Position numbers and translations under genes: made by a program
The notes under the pieces: model-generated
What the model saw: only the letters and a program-made list of their open reading frames with translations
Told to the model about the DNA's origin: nothing
The model's database searches: none
Shown: in pieces, positions 53,722 to 62,521 of the stretch
How the letters are laid out: each line of letters starts with the position of its first letter
Numbering within the stretch: the stretch's first letter is position 1
Origin: Flavobacterium sp. 9R
Lineage (GTDB): Bacteria > Bacteroidota > Bacteroidia > Flavobacteriales > Flavobacteriaceae
Direction: 5' to 3'
Length of the DNA stretch: 64,000 nt
Assembly (NCBI RefSeq): GCF_902506345.1
Contig: NZ_LR733413.1
Span: 316,531-380,530, forward strand

Positions 53722-54513
53722 ATGATTGTAAGATGTTTTTTATTATGGTGCAGTTTAAATTTCTATACATTATCCGCTCAGGACAAATTAGTTTTGTTTT
53801 TTAATTCTAATGAGGATGTAATTAATGAAGAATCCCAAAAGAATTTCAATACTTGGCTTTACAATGCTAAAGAAATTGAAGTAACCAATATCCACGGGTA
53901 TTGTGATAGTATTGATGTCAAAATTTATAATATGCATTTGTCTAAGAGAAGAGTTGATAATGTCCTTGCGCTTTTGAAGACAAATAAGGTTATGCTTAGT
54001 AAAAATATACAATTTAGTTTTCTTGGCGAGAATTTTCTTCAATCCAAAATCCTAAGTGAGAATAGAAAAGTTGAAATTTTATTTCATAAAGTCCAGCCAA
54101 CGACAGCTAAAAATGAAGAGTATAAAAAATCAGCTATTGAATTAAATTTAAGCAAGGCTTATGTGGGTGATTTGTTAAAATTAGATAATATTAATTTTTT
54201 AAATCTAAGTGATCAATTGTTGCCAGAGTCTAAACCAGCTCTTTTGGAGTTGATTTCTGTTATGAAAAAGACAAAAGATTTAGAAATTGAAATTCAAGGT
54301 CATATATGCTGTCAGAAAAAGGAGGGACAATACGATGTTTCGGAGGCAAGGGCCAAGAGAATTTATGATATCTTGATTGAGAATGGAATTAAAAAGGAGA
54401 GGCTTTCGTATAAAGGATTTGGTAGTAAAAAACCTATTTATCCATTGCCCGAGAAAGATGAATATGAAAGAATCGCTAATAGAAGAGTTGAGATTTTGAT
54501 TGTAAAAAAATAG
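53722..54513 (+). CDS. OmpA-family outer-membrane protein
   Basis: From the ATG at 53722 (MIVRCFLLWCSLNFYTLSAQ, a signal peptide) the protein has 263 residues. It has two OmpA-like peptidoglycan-binding segments: a degenerate one near the N-terminus (LFFNSNEDVINEESQKNFNTWL, HLSKRRVDNVLALL) and a full one at the C-terminus (LPESKPALLELISVMKK, EIQGHICCQ, SEARAKRIYDILIENGI, RLSYKGFGSKKPI, NRRVEILI). It follows the curli locus but lies beyond the terminator, so it is probably a separate unit. A link to curli anchoring is only suggested by position. Confidence 0.8.
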   Translation: MIVRCFLLWCSLNFYTLSAQDKLVLFFNSNEDVINEESQKNFNTWLYNAKEIEVTNIHGYCDSIDVKIYNMHLSKRRVDNVLALLKTNKVMLSKNIQFSFLGENFLQSKILSENRKVEILFHKVQPTTAKNEEYKKSAIELNLSKAYVGDLLKLDNINFLNLSDQLLPESKPALLELISVMKKTKDLEIEIQGHICCQKKEGQYDVSEARAKRIYDILIENGIKKERLSYKGFGSKKPIYPLPEKDEYERIANRRVEILIVKK

Positions 54514-54559
54514 TCGAATAAATCCTAAATACTGATTCTTAATTCCTAAATCAAATTAG

Positions 54560-54567
54560 TATCTTTG
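54560..54567 (+). promoter_or_regulatory. Promoter -7 box of purM
   Basis: TATCTTTG fits TAnnTTTG and lies 25 bp before the purM ATG. Confidence 0.65.
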
Positions 54568-54592
54568 CACCACATCAACACAAACTAATTTC

Positions 54593-55771
54593 ATGAGTTC
54601 AGATACTTCTAAACGATATGCACAACGCGGTGTTTCGGCATCCAAAGAAGATGTGCATAATGCTATTAAAAACATCGATAAAGGTTTATTTCCACAAGCA
54701 TTTTGTAAAATTGTACCCGATTACCTTACCCAAGATAAAGACTATTGCTTGATTATGCATGCCGATGGTGCAGGAACCAAATCCTCACTAGCGTATATGT
54801 ATTGGAAAGAAACTGGGGATATCTCTGTTTGGAAAGGCATTGCACAAGATGCATTGATTATGAATATTGATGATTTGTTGTGCGTAGGCGCTACTGACAA
54901 TATTTTACTTTCTTCCACTATCGGAAGAAACAAAAATCTTATTCCTGCTGAGGTTATTTCGGCGATTATTAATGGTACTGAAGAATTAATTCAGGAACTG
55001 GCTACTTTTGGGGTGACTATTCATTCTACAGGTGGCGAAACGGCTGATGTTGGAGATATTGTTCGCACTATCATTGTAGATTCAACCGTAACTGCTCGTA
55101 TGAAACGTTCCAAAGTAATTGATAATGCCAATATTCAAGCTGGTGATGTTATCGTTGGTTTGGAATCTTTTGGTCAAGCCACTTATGAAAAAGAATACAA
55201 CGGAGGAATGGGAAGTAACGGATTAACTTCTGCCCGTCACGACGTTTTCGAAAAATACTTAGCGGCCAAATATCCTGAGAGTTTCGATGCCGCTGTTCCT
55301 TCAGAATTGATTTATTCTGGACAAGTAAAATTGACAGATGCTGTAGAAAATTCTCCTATCGATGCAGGTAAATTGGTCTTATCACCAACCAGAACCTATG
55401 CGCCAATTATAAAAGCTATTTTAGATAAATATTCTGCTAACGAAGTGCACGGAATGGTACACTGTAGCGGAGGAGCACAAACTAAAATCCTGCATTTTGT
55501 CAATAATTTACACATCATAAAAGACAATTTATTCCCAGTACCGCCTTTGTTTCAACTGATTCAAGAGCAATCCAAAACTGATTGGAAAGAAATGTATCAA
55601 GTATTCAATTGTGGGCACCGAATGGAATTGTATGTACCAGAAGCCATTGCACAAGACATTATTGCGATTTCAAAATCGTTTAATGTCGATGCGAAAATTG
55701 TAGGTAGAGTAGCAGCTTCGGATTCGAAAAAACTAACCATCAACAGCGAATACGGCACTTTCGAATACTAA
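54593..55771 (+). CDS. purM: Phosphoribosylformylglycinamidine cyclo-ligase (AIR synthetase)
   Basis: PurM closes the imidazole ring of AIR in purine synthesis, using ATP. The 392-residue protein has the AIRS-family N-terminus (YAQRGVSASKEDVHNAI), HADGAGTKSSLAY, the DALIMNIDDLLCVGA segment, HSTGGETADVGDIVR and the C-terminal GMVHCSGGAQTKIL. It is somewhat longer than E. coli PurM (345), as in other Bacteroidetes. It has its own promoter and stands apart from other pur genes; purU lies elsewhere in the window. Confidence 0.93.
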   Translation: MSSDTSKRYAQRGVSASKEDVHNAIKNIDKGLFPQAFCKIVPDYLTQDKDYCLIMHADGAGTKSSLAYMYWKETGDISVWKGIAQDALIMNIDDLLCVGATDNILLSSTIGRNKNLIPAEVISAIINGTEELIQELATFGVTIHSTGGETADVGDIVRTIIVDSTVTARMKRSKVIDNANIQAGDVIVGLESFGQATYEKEYNGGMGSNGLTSARHDVFEKYLAAKYPESFDAAVPSELIYSGQVKLTDAVENSPIDAGKLVLSPTRTYAPIIKAILDKYSANEVHGMVHCSGGAQTKILHFVNNLHIIKDNLFPVPPLFQLIQEQSKTDWKEMYQVFNCGHRMELYVPEAIAQDIIAISKSFNVDAKIVGRVAASDSKKLTINSEYGTFEY

Positions 55772-55773
55772 AT

Positions 55774-55892
55774 TGTTTAAAAGTTTAAAATTGTTTAAGG
55801 AACTAACAATTCGTATTTTAAACAATCTTAAACTTTAAACGATATAAAACTTTAAACAACCTTAAACTATTTTAAACCTTAAACCCTTAACC
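55774..55892. repeat. TTTAAAC/GTTTAAA low-complexity repeats
   Basis: The purM-to-next-gene spacer is built of TTGTTTAAAAG, CTTTAAAC and CTTAAAC words in both orientations, like the run after pyrF. Confidence 0.75.
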
Positions 55893-55903
55893 CCCTTTTC
55901 CCT

Positions 55904-56260
55904 ATGTACGAACTACTTTTTTGGCGCTATCAAGAGGGCATTTACCTCAATCATCATTTGGTTTACGAAGCCTTGGTCGAACAAGAAATCGTTGAGGGTT
56001 TAGAAGATTTACCTGTTGAGGTTATTTTGAATCGGTTGAATAGTGTTTTCGCTACTTGGGAGAAGGTAGACGACAGCAGTTGGAAAAACACCAAAGGCAA
56101 AGGCGCTTTTCAGGTCAAAACCACACCCCAAAGCATTCAAATCGACTGCTATGGCACCGATGGAAAAACGATGAATCTATTGGCCGACACGCTCGAAGAG
56201 TTCAAATGTCCAGTTTATGACCCGCAAGTTCCCGTTCGTTACGACGAGTTCAATGAATAA
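55904..56260 (+). CDS. Conserved small protein of unknown function
   Basis: The 118-residue protein has no signal peptide. It begins MYELLFWRYQEGIYLNHHLVYEALVE and ends ECPVYDPQVPVRYDEFNE-like (KCPVYDPQVPVRYDEF), with AFQVKTTPQSIQIDCYG between. I recall small cytoplasmic proteins of this pattern in many bacteria, with no assigned function. It is the only gene between purM and repeat copy F. Confidence 0.7.
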   Translation: MYELLFWRYQEGIYLNHHLVYEALVEQEIVEGLEDLPVEVILNRLNSVFATWEKVDDSSWKNTKGKGAFQVKTTPQSIQIDCYGTDGKTMNLLADTLEEFKCPVYDPQVPVRYDEFNE

Positions 56261-56263
56261 TTT

Positions 56264-56410
56264 TTAGGAGCTAATTCCAGCGCTCCGTTACAAGTCCTCA
56301 CAAAAAAATTGATTTTTCTATATTCTAAAAGGAGCTTCTGTTAGTCGCTCTTTTAGAACAAGAAAAATCAATTTTTTTTGCTCCGGGCTTTCCACTACGG
56401 TCTGGGCTAA
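56264..56410 (-). repeat. Dispersed palindromic element, copy F (long hairpin)
   Basis: Minus strand: TAGCCCAGACCGTAGTGG, a roughly 30-bp interrupted hairpin whose arms are AAAAAAATTGATTTTTC and its complement, GACTTGTAACGGAGCGCTGG and GCTCCTAA. It is the largest copy. Confidence 0.75.
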
Positions 56411-56499
56411 GTAGGTCGCTACATAGTTTTGATTATTTTTGATGGTTTTTAAGGTTGATAAAACGCTTAAAGTTTTATCTTTAAAGCTAATTCAATACT

Positions 56500-57096
56500 A
56501 TGAACTTTGATTTATTCTCCAACGCTATTTTAGAAAATGACCGAGTGCAATTGCGTCCGCTAAAAATGGATGATGTTACTCATTTATTGCCCATTTCTCT
56601 TCACGAACCCGAAACTTGGGAATTCTCGTTAGTAAAAGCCGATGGGCAGGCCAATCTCGAAAACTATATTCAATTAGCTTTGAAGGCAAAGGAAACGCAG
56701 AAAGAATCTCCTTTTATCGTTTATGATAAACAATTGGAGAAATATGCAGGAAGTACTCGTTTTTATGATATCAATTTTGAATTCAAAACGCTGCAATTGG
56801 GCTACACTTGGTACGGAAAGGATTTTAGAGGAACGGGACTCAACAAGCATTGCAAATATTTGTTGCTTCGTTTTGCTTTCGAGACTTTAGGAATGGAGCG
56901 CGTAGAATTTAGAGCCGATGCGAACAATCAACGCAGTATTGCGGCTATGAAAAGTATTGGTTGTACGGTGGAAGGTGTTTTGCGAAGTCATATGCCTACG
57001 CATACTCCCGAAATACGAAGAGATAGTATTATTTTGAGTATTTTGAAGGACGAATGGTTTGATATGGTGAAAATGAATTTGGAGCAACAATTGTAA
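56500..57096 (+). CDS. GNAT-family N-acetyltransferase (RimJ/RimL type)
   Basis: The 198-residue protein has the GNAT fold with an RimJ/RimL-like core: VQLRPLKMDDVTHLLPI, KYAGSTRFYDIN, the acetyl-CoA-binding loop TWYGKDFRGTGLNKH, and EFRADANNQRSIAAMKSIGC. The substrate is likely an amino group on a protein or small molecule. No neighbour hints at the target. It lies between repeat copies F and the palindromic region at 57131. Confidence 0.88.
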   Translation: MNFDLFSNAILENDRVQLRPLKMDDVTHLLPISLHEPETWEFSLVKADGQANLENYIQLALKAKETQKESPFIVYDKQLEKYAGSTRFYDINFEFKTLQLGYTWYGKDFRGTGLNKHCKYLLLRFAFETLGMERVEFRADANNQRSIAAMKSIGCTVEGVLRSHMPTHTPEIRRDSIILSILKDEWFDMVKMNLEQQL

Positions 57097-57130
57097 TCTC
57101 TCTCCAAAAAGGCAGGATGTTGTTCTTTAG

Positions 57131-57359
57131 CCCCGATTACTATGATATATACAAACTAAAAATTTATTTATTTTTTAGTTTAAAAAAAAGACATAACAAG
57201 CCTTCGAATAAGAATTACACGAAGGTTTGTTGTGCCTTTCATAAGTTATTATTATATCCTTAATTACTATTCTGAAGATTATTCAATAAAACTGACAAAG
57301 TCCTAATCGGGGCATAAGTAGCTAACTTTGATCGAAGAGAAGGTTCACTTTGTCAGTTT
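57131..57359. repeat. Nested palindromic element
   Basis: Outer arms GCCCCGATTA (57131-57140) and TAATCGGGGC (57304-57313) enclose hairpins at 57154-57182 (AAACTAAAAA) and 57196-57232 (AACAAGCCTTCG). A further perfect 13-bp pair, AAACTGACAAAGT (57289-57301) and its complement (57347-57359), overlaps the right arm. Confidence 0.7.
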
Positions 57360-57395
57360 GGTTGTTGATTAAAAGTAATTTAAATTTATTTAGCA

Positions 57396-57503
57396 AATCT
57401 AAAGGATTGTAGTGGAAATCCTTTGCTGCCGGGGTTCGGCAGCAAAGATTGTAACGGAAAGCGGGACGATGCAGCCTGATAAAGCCTTTTGTATCTGCTC
57501 CTG
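57396..57503 (+). repeat. Dispersed palindromic element, copy E
   Basis: GATTGTAGTGGAAATCC, a hairpin CTTTGCTGCC/GGCAGCAAAG, GATTGTAACGGAAAGCGGGA, then GCTCCTGAT. It shares its right half with the partial copy at 15403-15460. Confidence 0.8.
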
Positions 57504-57604
57504 ATATAAAATAATGTTTCGATATTATTTTTTGGAATTGGGTGGTTATCCCAAAAATTGGAAATACCTTTGTGCTTTAGTTATACAATTTAACACACTT
57601 TCAT

Positions 57605-58045
57605 ATGAAAATAAATTTAAAAAGCGGGATTGAACAGCTTTTGTTCGGGATGAAACAAAACGATGTGACCGCCATTTATGGTAAACCAGATCGCAATTAC
57701 AAAGACGAAGATGATAACGTGATTTTGGTGTACAACAAATTGAAAATGCGTTTGACTTTTTATCAAGAAGAAGAGTTGAGATTAGGATATATCGTGGCTT
57801 CGAGTCCAAAATTGGAATTGTTTGGCAATTTGATTATTGATAAGCCAATTACATCTGTTAAAAAAGAGTTGGCTGCAAAAGGAATAACCAAATTTACACA
57901 AGAAGAATTTGATACGTTTGAAAATTACTTCAACGAAGAGAATTGGTTTATTTTACAAACCGAATTTGAAGAAGTAGTAAAGTTTGAGATTGGTGCGATT
58001 ATCAATCAAAAAGACGAATTTGACTGGAAATTTGGAAAGAAATAA
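57605..58045 (+). CDS. Small protein of unknown function
   Basis: The 146-residue protein has no signal peptide. It begins KINLKSGIEQLLFGMKQNDVTAIYGKPD and has VILVYNKLKMRLTFYQEEELRLGYIVASSPKLELFG, patterns seen in small cytoplasmic proteins of unknown role. The central acidic segment (EEFDTFENYFNEEN) precedes the last strands. It lies between repeat elements and a strong terminator, with no informative neighbours. Confidence 0.65.
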   Translation: MKINLKSGIEQLLFGMKQNDVTAIYGKPDRNYKDEDDNVILVYNKLKMRLTFYQEEELRLGYIVASSPKLELFGNLIIDKPITSVKKELAAKGITKFTQEEFDTFENYFNEENWFILQTEFEEVVKFEIGAIINQKDEFDWKFGKK

Positions 58046-58060
58046 ATTTCTCTAAGCATA

Positions 58061-58098
58061 AAAAAACCGATAACATTTCATTTGTTATCGGTTTTTTT
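58061..58098. terminator. Bidirectional terminator
   Basis: CCGATAACA pairs perfectly with TGTTATCGG, flanked by A and T runs, after the 57605-58045 gene. Confidence 0.9.
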
Positions 58099-58140
58099 AT
58101 TTTGTTACAAAAGGAAATTTACATCAAACACTATTTCAAT

Positions 58141-58227
58141 ATAGTCCAATCGTGTTTTTGTTATATCGAGCGCAGTCGAGATATAGTGAGGGTTCTCGAC
58201 TGCGCTCGAACTGACAAAATGGACTAT
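58141..58227. repeat. Nested inverted repeat with GAGCGCAGTCGAG core
   Basis: Outer arms ATAGTCCA (58141-58148) and TGGACTAT (58220-58227) enclose a perfect 15-bp core pair TCGAGCGCAGTCGAG (58166-58180) and its complement (58195-58209). Confidence 0.8.
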
Positions 58228-58245
58228 TTATAGAAGTTATTGGAT

Positions 58246-59460
58246 TTATTTCGTTTCTGGTTTTTTATCCATTATTTCTAATTCGAATACAAGATTAGCA
58301 TTAGGTGGAATTACTCCGCCAGCGCCTCTTTCGCCATAGCACAAATTAGATGGCATAATAGCAATCATTTTTTCTCCTAAATGTAACAAGCTTAACGCTT
58401 CAATAAATCCAGGAATCATTCCTTCTTTTTTGCCTGCTACGAACGGGAAAGGTTGGTAGCCATTTTGAGCAGCGCGGTTCGCATCGAATTTTCCGTAGGC
58501 TTTGTTCACCTCTTCGTAGCTACTGTCAAACATATTTCCATCTTCAAAATAACCGGCGTAGTGAAAGTAAATGGTCGACCCATCAACAGGTTTTACATCG
58601 CTTCCTTTTTGAATCACTTGGTAGATTAATCCTGAAGGTGTTTTTGTTCCGGAGGCTCTAACTGAGCTAATGTAATCGGCTTTAGCTTTTATAACTGGAC
58701 CAAATTTTGCTTCATAGGCTTTTTTGGCTTCGGCTTCTAAAGCGGCTTTTTTGGCTTTATTTTCGGCATCAATAGCGGCTTGTTTTTTAGCATCCTCTGC
58801 TTTATTGGCATAATAGTCTGTGAAAACTTTAGCAGCATTGAATTTTTTTGCCAAAGCGCCTTTACGGGTAATGGTAACCTTAGTAATTACATCGTTTTGT
58901 TCAATGGTATTTACTACATTCATTCCTTCGGTTACGTGACCAAACACCGTGTGCTTTCCGTCTAGCCAAGGCGTGTCTTTGTGTGTAATAAAGAATTGGC
59001 TTCCGTTGGTAGCGGGACCTGAATTCGCCATAGATAAAATACCACCTTTGTCGTGTTTCAAATCGGTAAATTCGTCTTTGAATTTGTATCCTGGGTCACC
59101 AGAACCATTACCTTCTGGGTCACCACCTTGAATCATAAAATCTTTGATTACTCGGTGGAATTTTAATCCGTCATAAAATGGTTTTCCTTTTAATTTTTCT
59201 TTGTTTACATAAGGGTTAGTTCCTTCTGCCAAACTTACAAAATTAGCTACAGTAACCGGAGTTTTTTGAAACTCAAGCGCCAAAATAATCGTTCCTTTAT
59301 TGGTTTCGATGTTGGCAAATAATCCTTCTCCAGGGGCTACTTTTGTTGGATTAATAGCAGTTTTCGCTGCTGGTTTTTTAGCAGGAGTGGCTACTTTTTT
59401 TACTTGTGCATTGATGCTTACTATCCCGAAGAATAATAAAAAAAGCAATTTTGATTTCAT
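58246..59460 (-). CDS. Secreted peptidyl-prolyl isomerase, cyclophilin-FKBP fusion
   Basis: The 404-residue protein has a signal peptide (about 1-18, ending INAQ), a Lys/Ala/Pro-rich linker, and a cyclophilin domain ([63 protein letters not shown]). A helical linker ([22 protein letters not shown]) and an FKBP domain follow ([59 protein letters not shown]). It should catalyse prolyl isomerisation in the periplasm. It is paralogous to the lipoprotein at 59582-60688 and follows it in the same direction. Confidence 0.93.
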   Translation of the reverse strand: MKSKLLFLLFFGIVSINAQVKKVATPAKKPAAKTAINPTKVAPGEGLFANIETNKGTIILALEFQKTPVTVANFVSLAEGTNPYVNKEKLKGKPFYDGLKFHRVIKDFMIQGGDPEGNGSGDPGYKFKDEFTDLKHDKGGILSMANSGPATNGSQFFITHKDTPWLDGKHTVFGHVTEGMNVVNTIEQNDVITKVTITRKGALAKKFNAAKVFTDYYANKAEDAKKQAAIDAENKAKKAALEAEAKKAYEAKFGPVIKAKADYISSVRASGTKTPSGLIYQVIQKGSDVKPVDGSTIYFHYAGYFEDGNMFDSSYEEVNKAYGKFDANRAAQNGYQPFPFVAGKKEGMIPGFIEALSLLHLGEKMIAIMPSNLCYGERGAGGVIPPNANLVFELEIMDKKPETK

Positions 59461-59581
59461 TTGTTTTTGATGGTTTTTTAATTGGTACTTAGTACTTAGT
59501 TCTTAGTTTTTATTCCATAGACCTTAGCTGTTGTAAATAGTGCTTAGTAATTGCTAATCACTAATTACTATTCACCAAGTG

Positions 59582-60688
59582 CTACATTTTTTCTAATAAC
59601 TCAATTTCGAAAATAATGTTAGCATTAGGTGGAATTGGTCCTACACCTTGAGCGCCATAACCTAAATTAGATGGGATGAAAATAGTAGCTTTTTCACCAA
59701 ATTTTAATTTTTCAATTCCTTCAATAAATCCGGGAATCAAACCATCTTTTTTACCATATTCAAAAGGTATTGGTAAGTATTGTTTGGCTGCGGCACGAGC
59801 GGCATCAAATTTTCCGAAAGTTTTTGAAACGCTTTCGATGCTGCTATCAAATAAAGTTCCGTTTTCTAAAAACCCAGCATAGTGAATGTACACATTGGCA
59901 CCAACAGCAGGTTTTTTACCATTACTTTTTTGAGTGATTACGTATTCTAAACCTGTATTGGTTTTGGTAGCTTTTGCTTTCAAGGCTTTGAAATCAGCTA
60001 CTTTTTGGTCTTGTACGGCTTTGAATTTTGCATTATAAGCGTCTAATTCGGCTTGTAATTTTTTCTGATTTTCAGCTTCAACAATATAATAATCGTGGAA
60101 TGTTTTTACAGCATTGAATTTTTTCGCAGCTTCACCATTTCTGATAATGGTTACTTTTTTCATAAAGTCACCTTGCTTGATTTGGTTAACCACTTCCATT
60201 CCGTTGCCTACAACTTGACCGAAAATAGTATGTTTTCCGTCTAACCAAGGTGTTTCTAAATGAGTAATGAAGAATTGGCTACTATTGGTTGTTGGTCCAT
60301 TATTGGCCATTGCTAAAACACCACCTTTGTCAAATCTAAATTCACAAAATTCATCTTTGAATTTGTAACCTGCATCACCAGAACCAGTTCCTAAAGGGTC
60401 TCCAGTTTGAATCATAAAATCTTCGATAACACGGTGGAATTTTAAACCATCATAATACGGGCGATTTTTCAAATTGGGGTCAGTAATGAATTCATTGGTT
60501 CCTTCGGCTAGTGTTACAAAATTAGCTACTGTTACGGGTGCTTTATCATAAGCAAGTTGTAAGATGATATCTCCTTTATTGGTTTCAATTTTGGCATATA
60601 AACCATCAGGCAAATCGTTTTTTTCTTCATTTTTACAAGAGAAGAAAGTCGTTAAGGCTAGTAATCCAAGAACAATTCTTTTTTTCAT
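59582..60688 (-). CDS. Cyclophilin-FKBP peptidyl-prolyl isomerase lipoprotein
   Basis: The 368-residue protein has a lipobox (TFFSCKNEE, Cys18) and the same cyclophilin-helix-FKBP order as its neighbour: [42 protein letters not shown], the helical linker AELDAYNAKFKAVQDQK, and NVYIHYAGFLENGTLFDSSIES to PNANIIFEIELLEKM. It is likely an outer-membrane-anchored periplasmic foldase. It lies between gldI and its paralog, in one operon direction. The pair looks like a tandem duplication. Confidence 0.93.
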   Translation of the reverse strand: MKKRIVLGLLALTTFFSCKNEEKNDLPDGLYAKIETNKGDIILQLAYDKAPVTVANFVTLAEGTNEFITDPNLKNRPYYDGLKFHRVIEDFMIQTGDPLGTGSGDAGYKFKDEFCEFRFDKGGVLAMANNGPTTNSSQFFITHLETPWLDGKHTIFGQVVGNGMEVVNQIKQGDFMKKVTIIRNGEAAKKFNAVKTFHDYYIVEAENQKKLQAELDAYNAKFKAVQDQKVADFKALKAKATKTNTGLEYVITQKSNGKKPAVGANVYIHYAGFLENGTLFDSSIESVSKTFGKFDAARAAAKQYLPIPFEYGKKDGLIPGFIEGIEKLKFGEKATIFIPSNLGYGAQGVGPIPPNANIIFEIELLEKM

Positions 60689-60711
60689 TTTAATAAATTG
60701 ATTTTAGGTTT

Positions 60712-61341
60712 TTATTGATTTAGGGTATCTTTTGCAATCGTTTGTTGTTTTAATAAAGCTTTGGCTCTAAGCATTTCTTGTTTTTTTAGTTCGGCTTCGG
60801 GCATAAAATTTCGTAAAGTTACGGTGCACAATAGTGGGATGTTAGTGCCGATTTTTTTATTGTCACCGTGGTAGCCATAGCCCATATGTGAAGGAAATAA
60901 GAATACAAAAGTTTCTTTTTTACGCATCAGTTTTATTCCATCTCTTAGCCCCATCATAATGTTTTGTTTGTCTACATAATAGGTTTGAGGTTGTGTTTCT
61001 TCCTTAGTGTAAATAATATTTCCTCTCAAATCTTTTACTTCGTAGTCGTAAAAAGCTACATCTCCTTTTTTTGGTGTAAGAGTATCTTGCATATTTCTTT
61101 TCGAAAAATGGTACCAATATCCTTTTTTGGAGGCCAAGAATTCTATTCCAGCATTTTTTTTGATAACCGCTTGAATTCGGTCTTCTTCTGAAGCTACTAG
61201 TTTTTTATTGCGCTCTATTGATTTTTTCATAAAACTTCCTGAAGCTTGCGAAAGCGGTCTTCGGGCTTCTTGGTTTTGTTCACAACTCCAAAGAAAGCAA
61301 GCGAATAAAACGACTAAAAGGCTGTTTTTTATACTGTTCAT
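60712..61341 (-). CDS. gldI: Gliding motility lipoprotein GldI (FKBP-type peptidyl-prolyl isomerase)
   Basis: From the ATG at 61341 (MNSIKNSLLVVLFACFLWSCEQ) the protein has 209 residues with a lipobox (FLWSCEQ). The frame upstream begins in the end of nrnA and is not coding for GldI. The FKBP-type core has VAFYDYEVKDLRGNIIYTKEE, QNIMMGLRDGIKLMRKKE, FLFPSHMGYGYHGDNKKIG and IPLLCTVTLRNF. GldI is required for gliding motility and is thought to help fold motility or type IX secretion proteins. It lies 4 bp after nrnA and just before two cyclophilin-FKBP fusions, a cluster of folding helpers. Confidence 0.9.
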   Translation of the reverse strand: MNSIKNSLLVVLFACFLWSCEQNQEARRPLSQASGSFMKKSIERNKKLVASEEDRIQAVIKKNAGIEFLASKKGYWYHFSKRNMQDTLTPKKGDVAFYDYEVKDLRGNIIYTKEETQPQTYYVDKQNIMMGLRDGIKLMRKKETFVFLFPSHMGYGYHGDNKKIGTNIPLLCTVTLRNFMPEAELKKQEMLRAKALLKQQTIAKDTLNQ

Positions 61342-61345
61342 ACGA

Positions 61346-62350
61346 TTATAGATTAAGTTGATGTACCAATTCTTCAAATTTAGCTACAGTAGCACTAAGC
61401 GATTCCTCAGATTTTCCTCCTGCGGCATTGATGTGGCCTCCGCCATTAAAGTGGTTTCTAGCAAATTCGTTGACATCAAAAGCACCTTGAGAACGGAAAG
61501 AGATTTTGATGATTTTTTCTTCTTGATTTTCAATAAAAATTGCCGAAAATACAATTCCTTTGATACTCAATCCGTAATTTACAATACCTTCGGTGTCGCC
61601 TTTTACAAAATGAAATTCATTCAATTCGGCTTGAGTAAGGGTAATATAAGAAGTTTGTTTCTCAGGAATCAATTGCATATTCTGCAAAGCTCTTCCCAAT
61701 AGTTGCAAACGATTATAAGAGCTGTTATCGAAAAGCAAAGTTGGAATAACAGTATTTTCTACTCCTAAATCAATCAAATCGGCCACAATGCGATGCGTGT
61801 TTCCTGTTGTTTTTGGAAAACGAAAAGAGCCCGAATCCGTTAAAATACCTGTGTAAATACAAGTTGCAATGGTTTTATCTATACTTGATTTTTGACCTAA
61901 ATAGGTAATGAAGTTGTAAATCATTTCGCAAGTAGAACCAAATTGCGTATCCGAATACATCACTGTGGCATAATCATCAGGTTTTTGATGATGGTCAATC
62001 ATAATGAATGGAACGGTCAGTGTTTTTAAAACCGTTTCCATTTCGCCCGTGCGGTGTAAGGCATTAAAGTCTAAAGTAAAAACAAGTTCCACTTCATTTA
62101 AGATGGCAGTACATTTTTCTCTTTCTTTTTCGTAAACTTCTACCGTTTCAGAACCCGGTAACCAAGCCAGAAAATCCGGAAATTCATTGGGTGCAATTAC
62201 AACGGGTTGGTGGTTGATTTTAATCAGGAAATGATACAACGCCAAGGTTGAGCCCATAGCATCGCCGTCTGGCCCTCGGTGCGGAATAATCGCAATTTTT
62301 TTTGGTGTTGCTAATAACTCTTGAACTGCTTGAATATCTTGTATTGTCAT
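61346..62350 (-). CDS. nrnA: DHH-family phosphoesterase (NrnA-like oligoribonuclease/pAp phosphatase)
   Basis: The 334-residue protein has the DHH motifs PHRGPDGDAMGSTLALYHFL, LDFNALHRTGEM, MIDHHQKPDD and CIYTGILTDSGSFRF, and a C-terminal DHHA1 domain with RNHFNGGGHINAAGG. NrnA-type enzymes degrade short RNA and pAp (3'-phosphoadenosine 5'-phosphate). It overlaps nearly with gldI downstream (4-bp gap), so they form one unit with the cyclophilin-FKBP genes. Confidence 0.92.
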   Translation of the reverse strand: MTIQDIQAVQELLATPKKIAIIPHRGPDGDAMGSTLALYHFLIKINHQPVVIAPNEFPDFLAWLPGSETVEVYEKEREKCTAILNEVELVFTLDFNALHRTGEMETVLKTLTVPFIMIDHHQKPDDYATVMYSDTQFGSTCEMIYNFITYLGQKSSIDKTIATCIYTGILTDSGSFRFPKTTGNTHRIVADLIDLGVENTVIPTLLFDNSSYNRLQLLGRALQNMQLIPEKQTSYITLTQAELNEFHFVKGDTEGIVNYGLSIKGIVFSAIFIENQEEKIIKISFRSQGAFDVNEFARNHFNGGGHINAAGGKSEESLSATVAKFEELVHQLNL

Positions 62351-62373
62351 TCGTAATTTTGATTTTTTTAAAG

Positions 62374-62432
62374 AACACCAATTAACTGCTTCGCCTTTTC
62401 ATTTTTGACCAGATTGTTTAGTTATTGGTGTT
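62374..62432. repeat. Inverted repeat in the nrnA upstream region
   Basis: AACACCAAT (62374-62382) and ATTGGTGTT (62424-62432) are perfect complements, with weaker pairing of TAACT and TAGTT inside. It lies 24 bp upstream of the nrnA start and could be a regulatory site. Confidence 0.45.
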
Positions 62433-62521
62433 GAACTCCATTAGAGGTGATGTTCATTTCATAAGTTGCGAAATTACATTTTTTTATCTAATGTAAAAAT
62501 CATTAAGAGTTATTTGGGATT

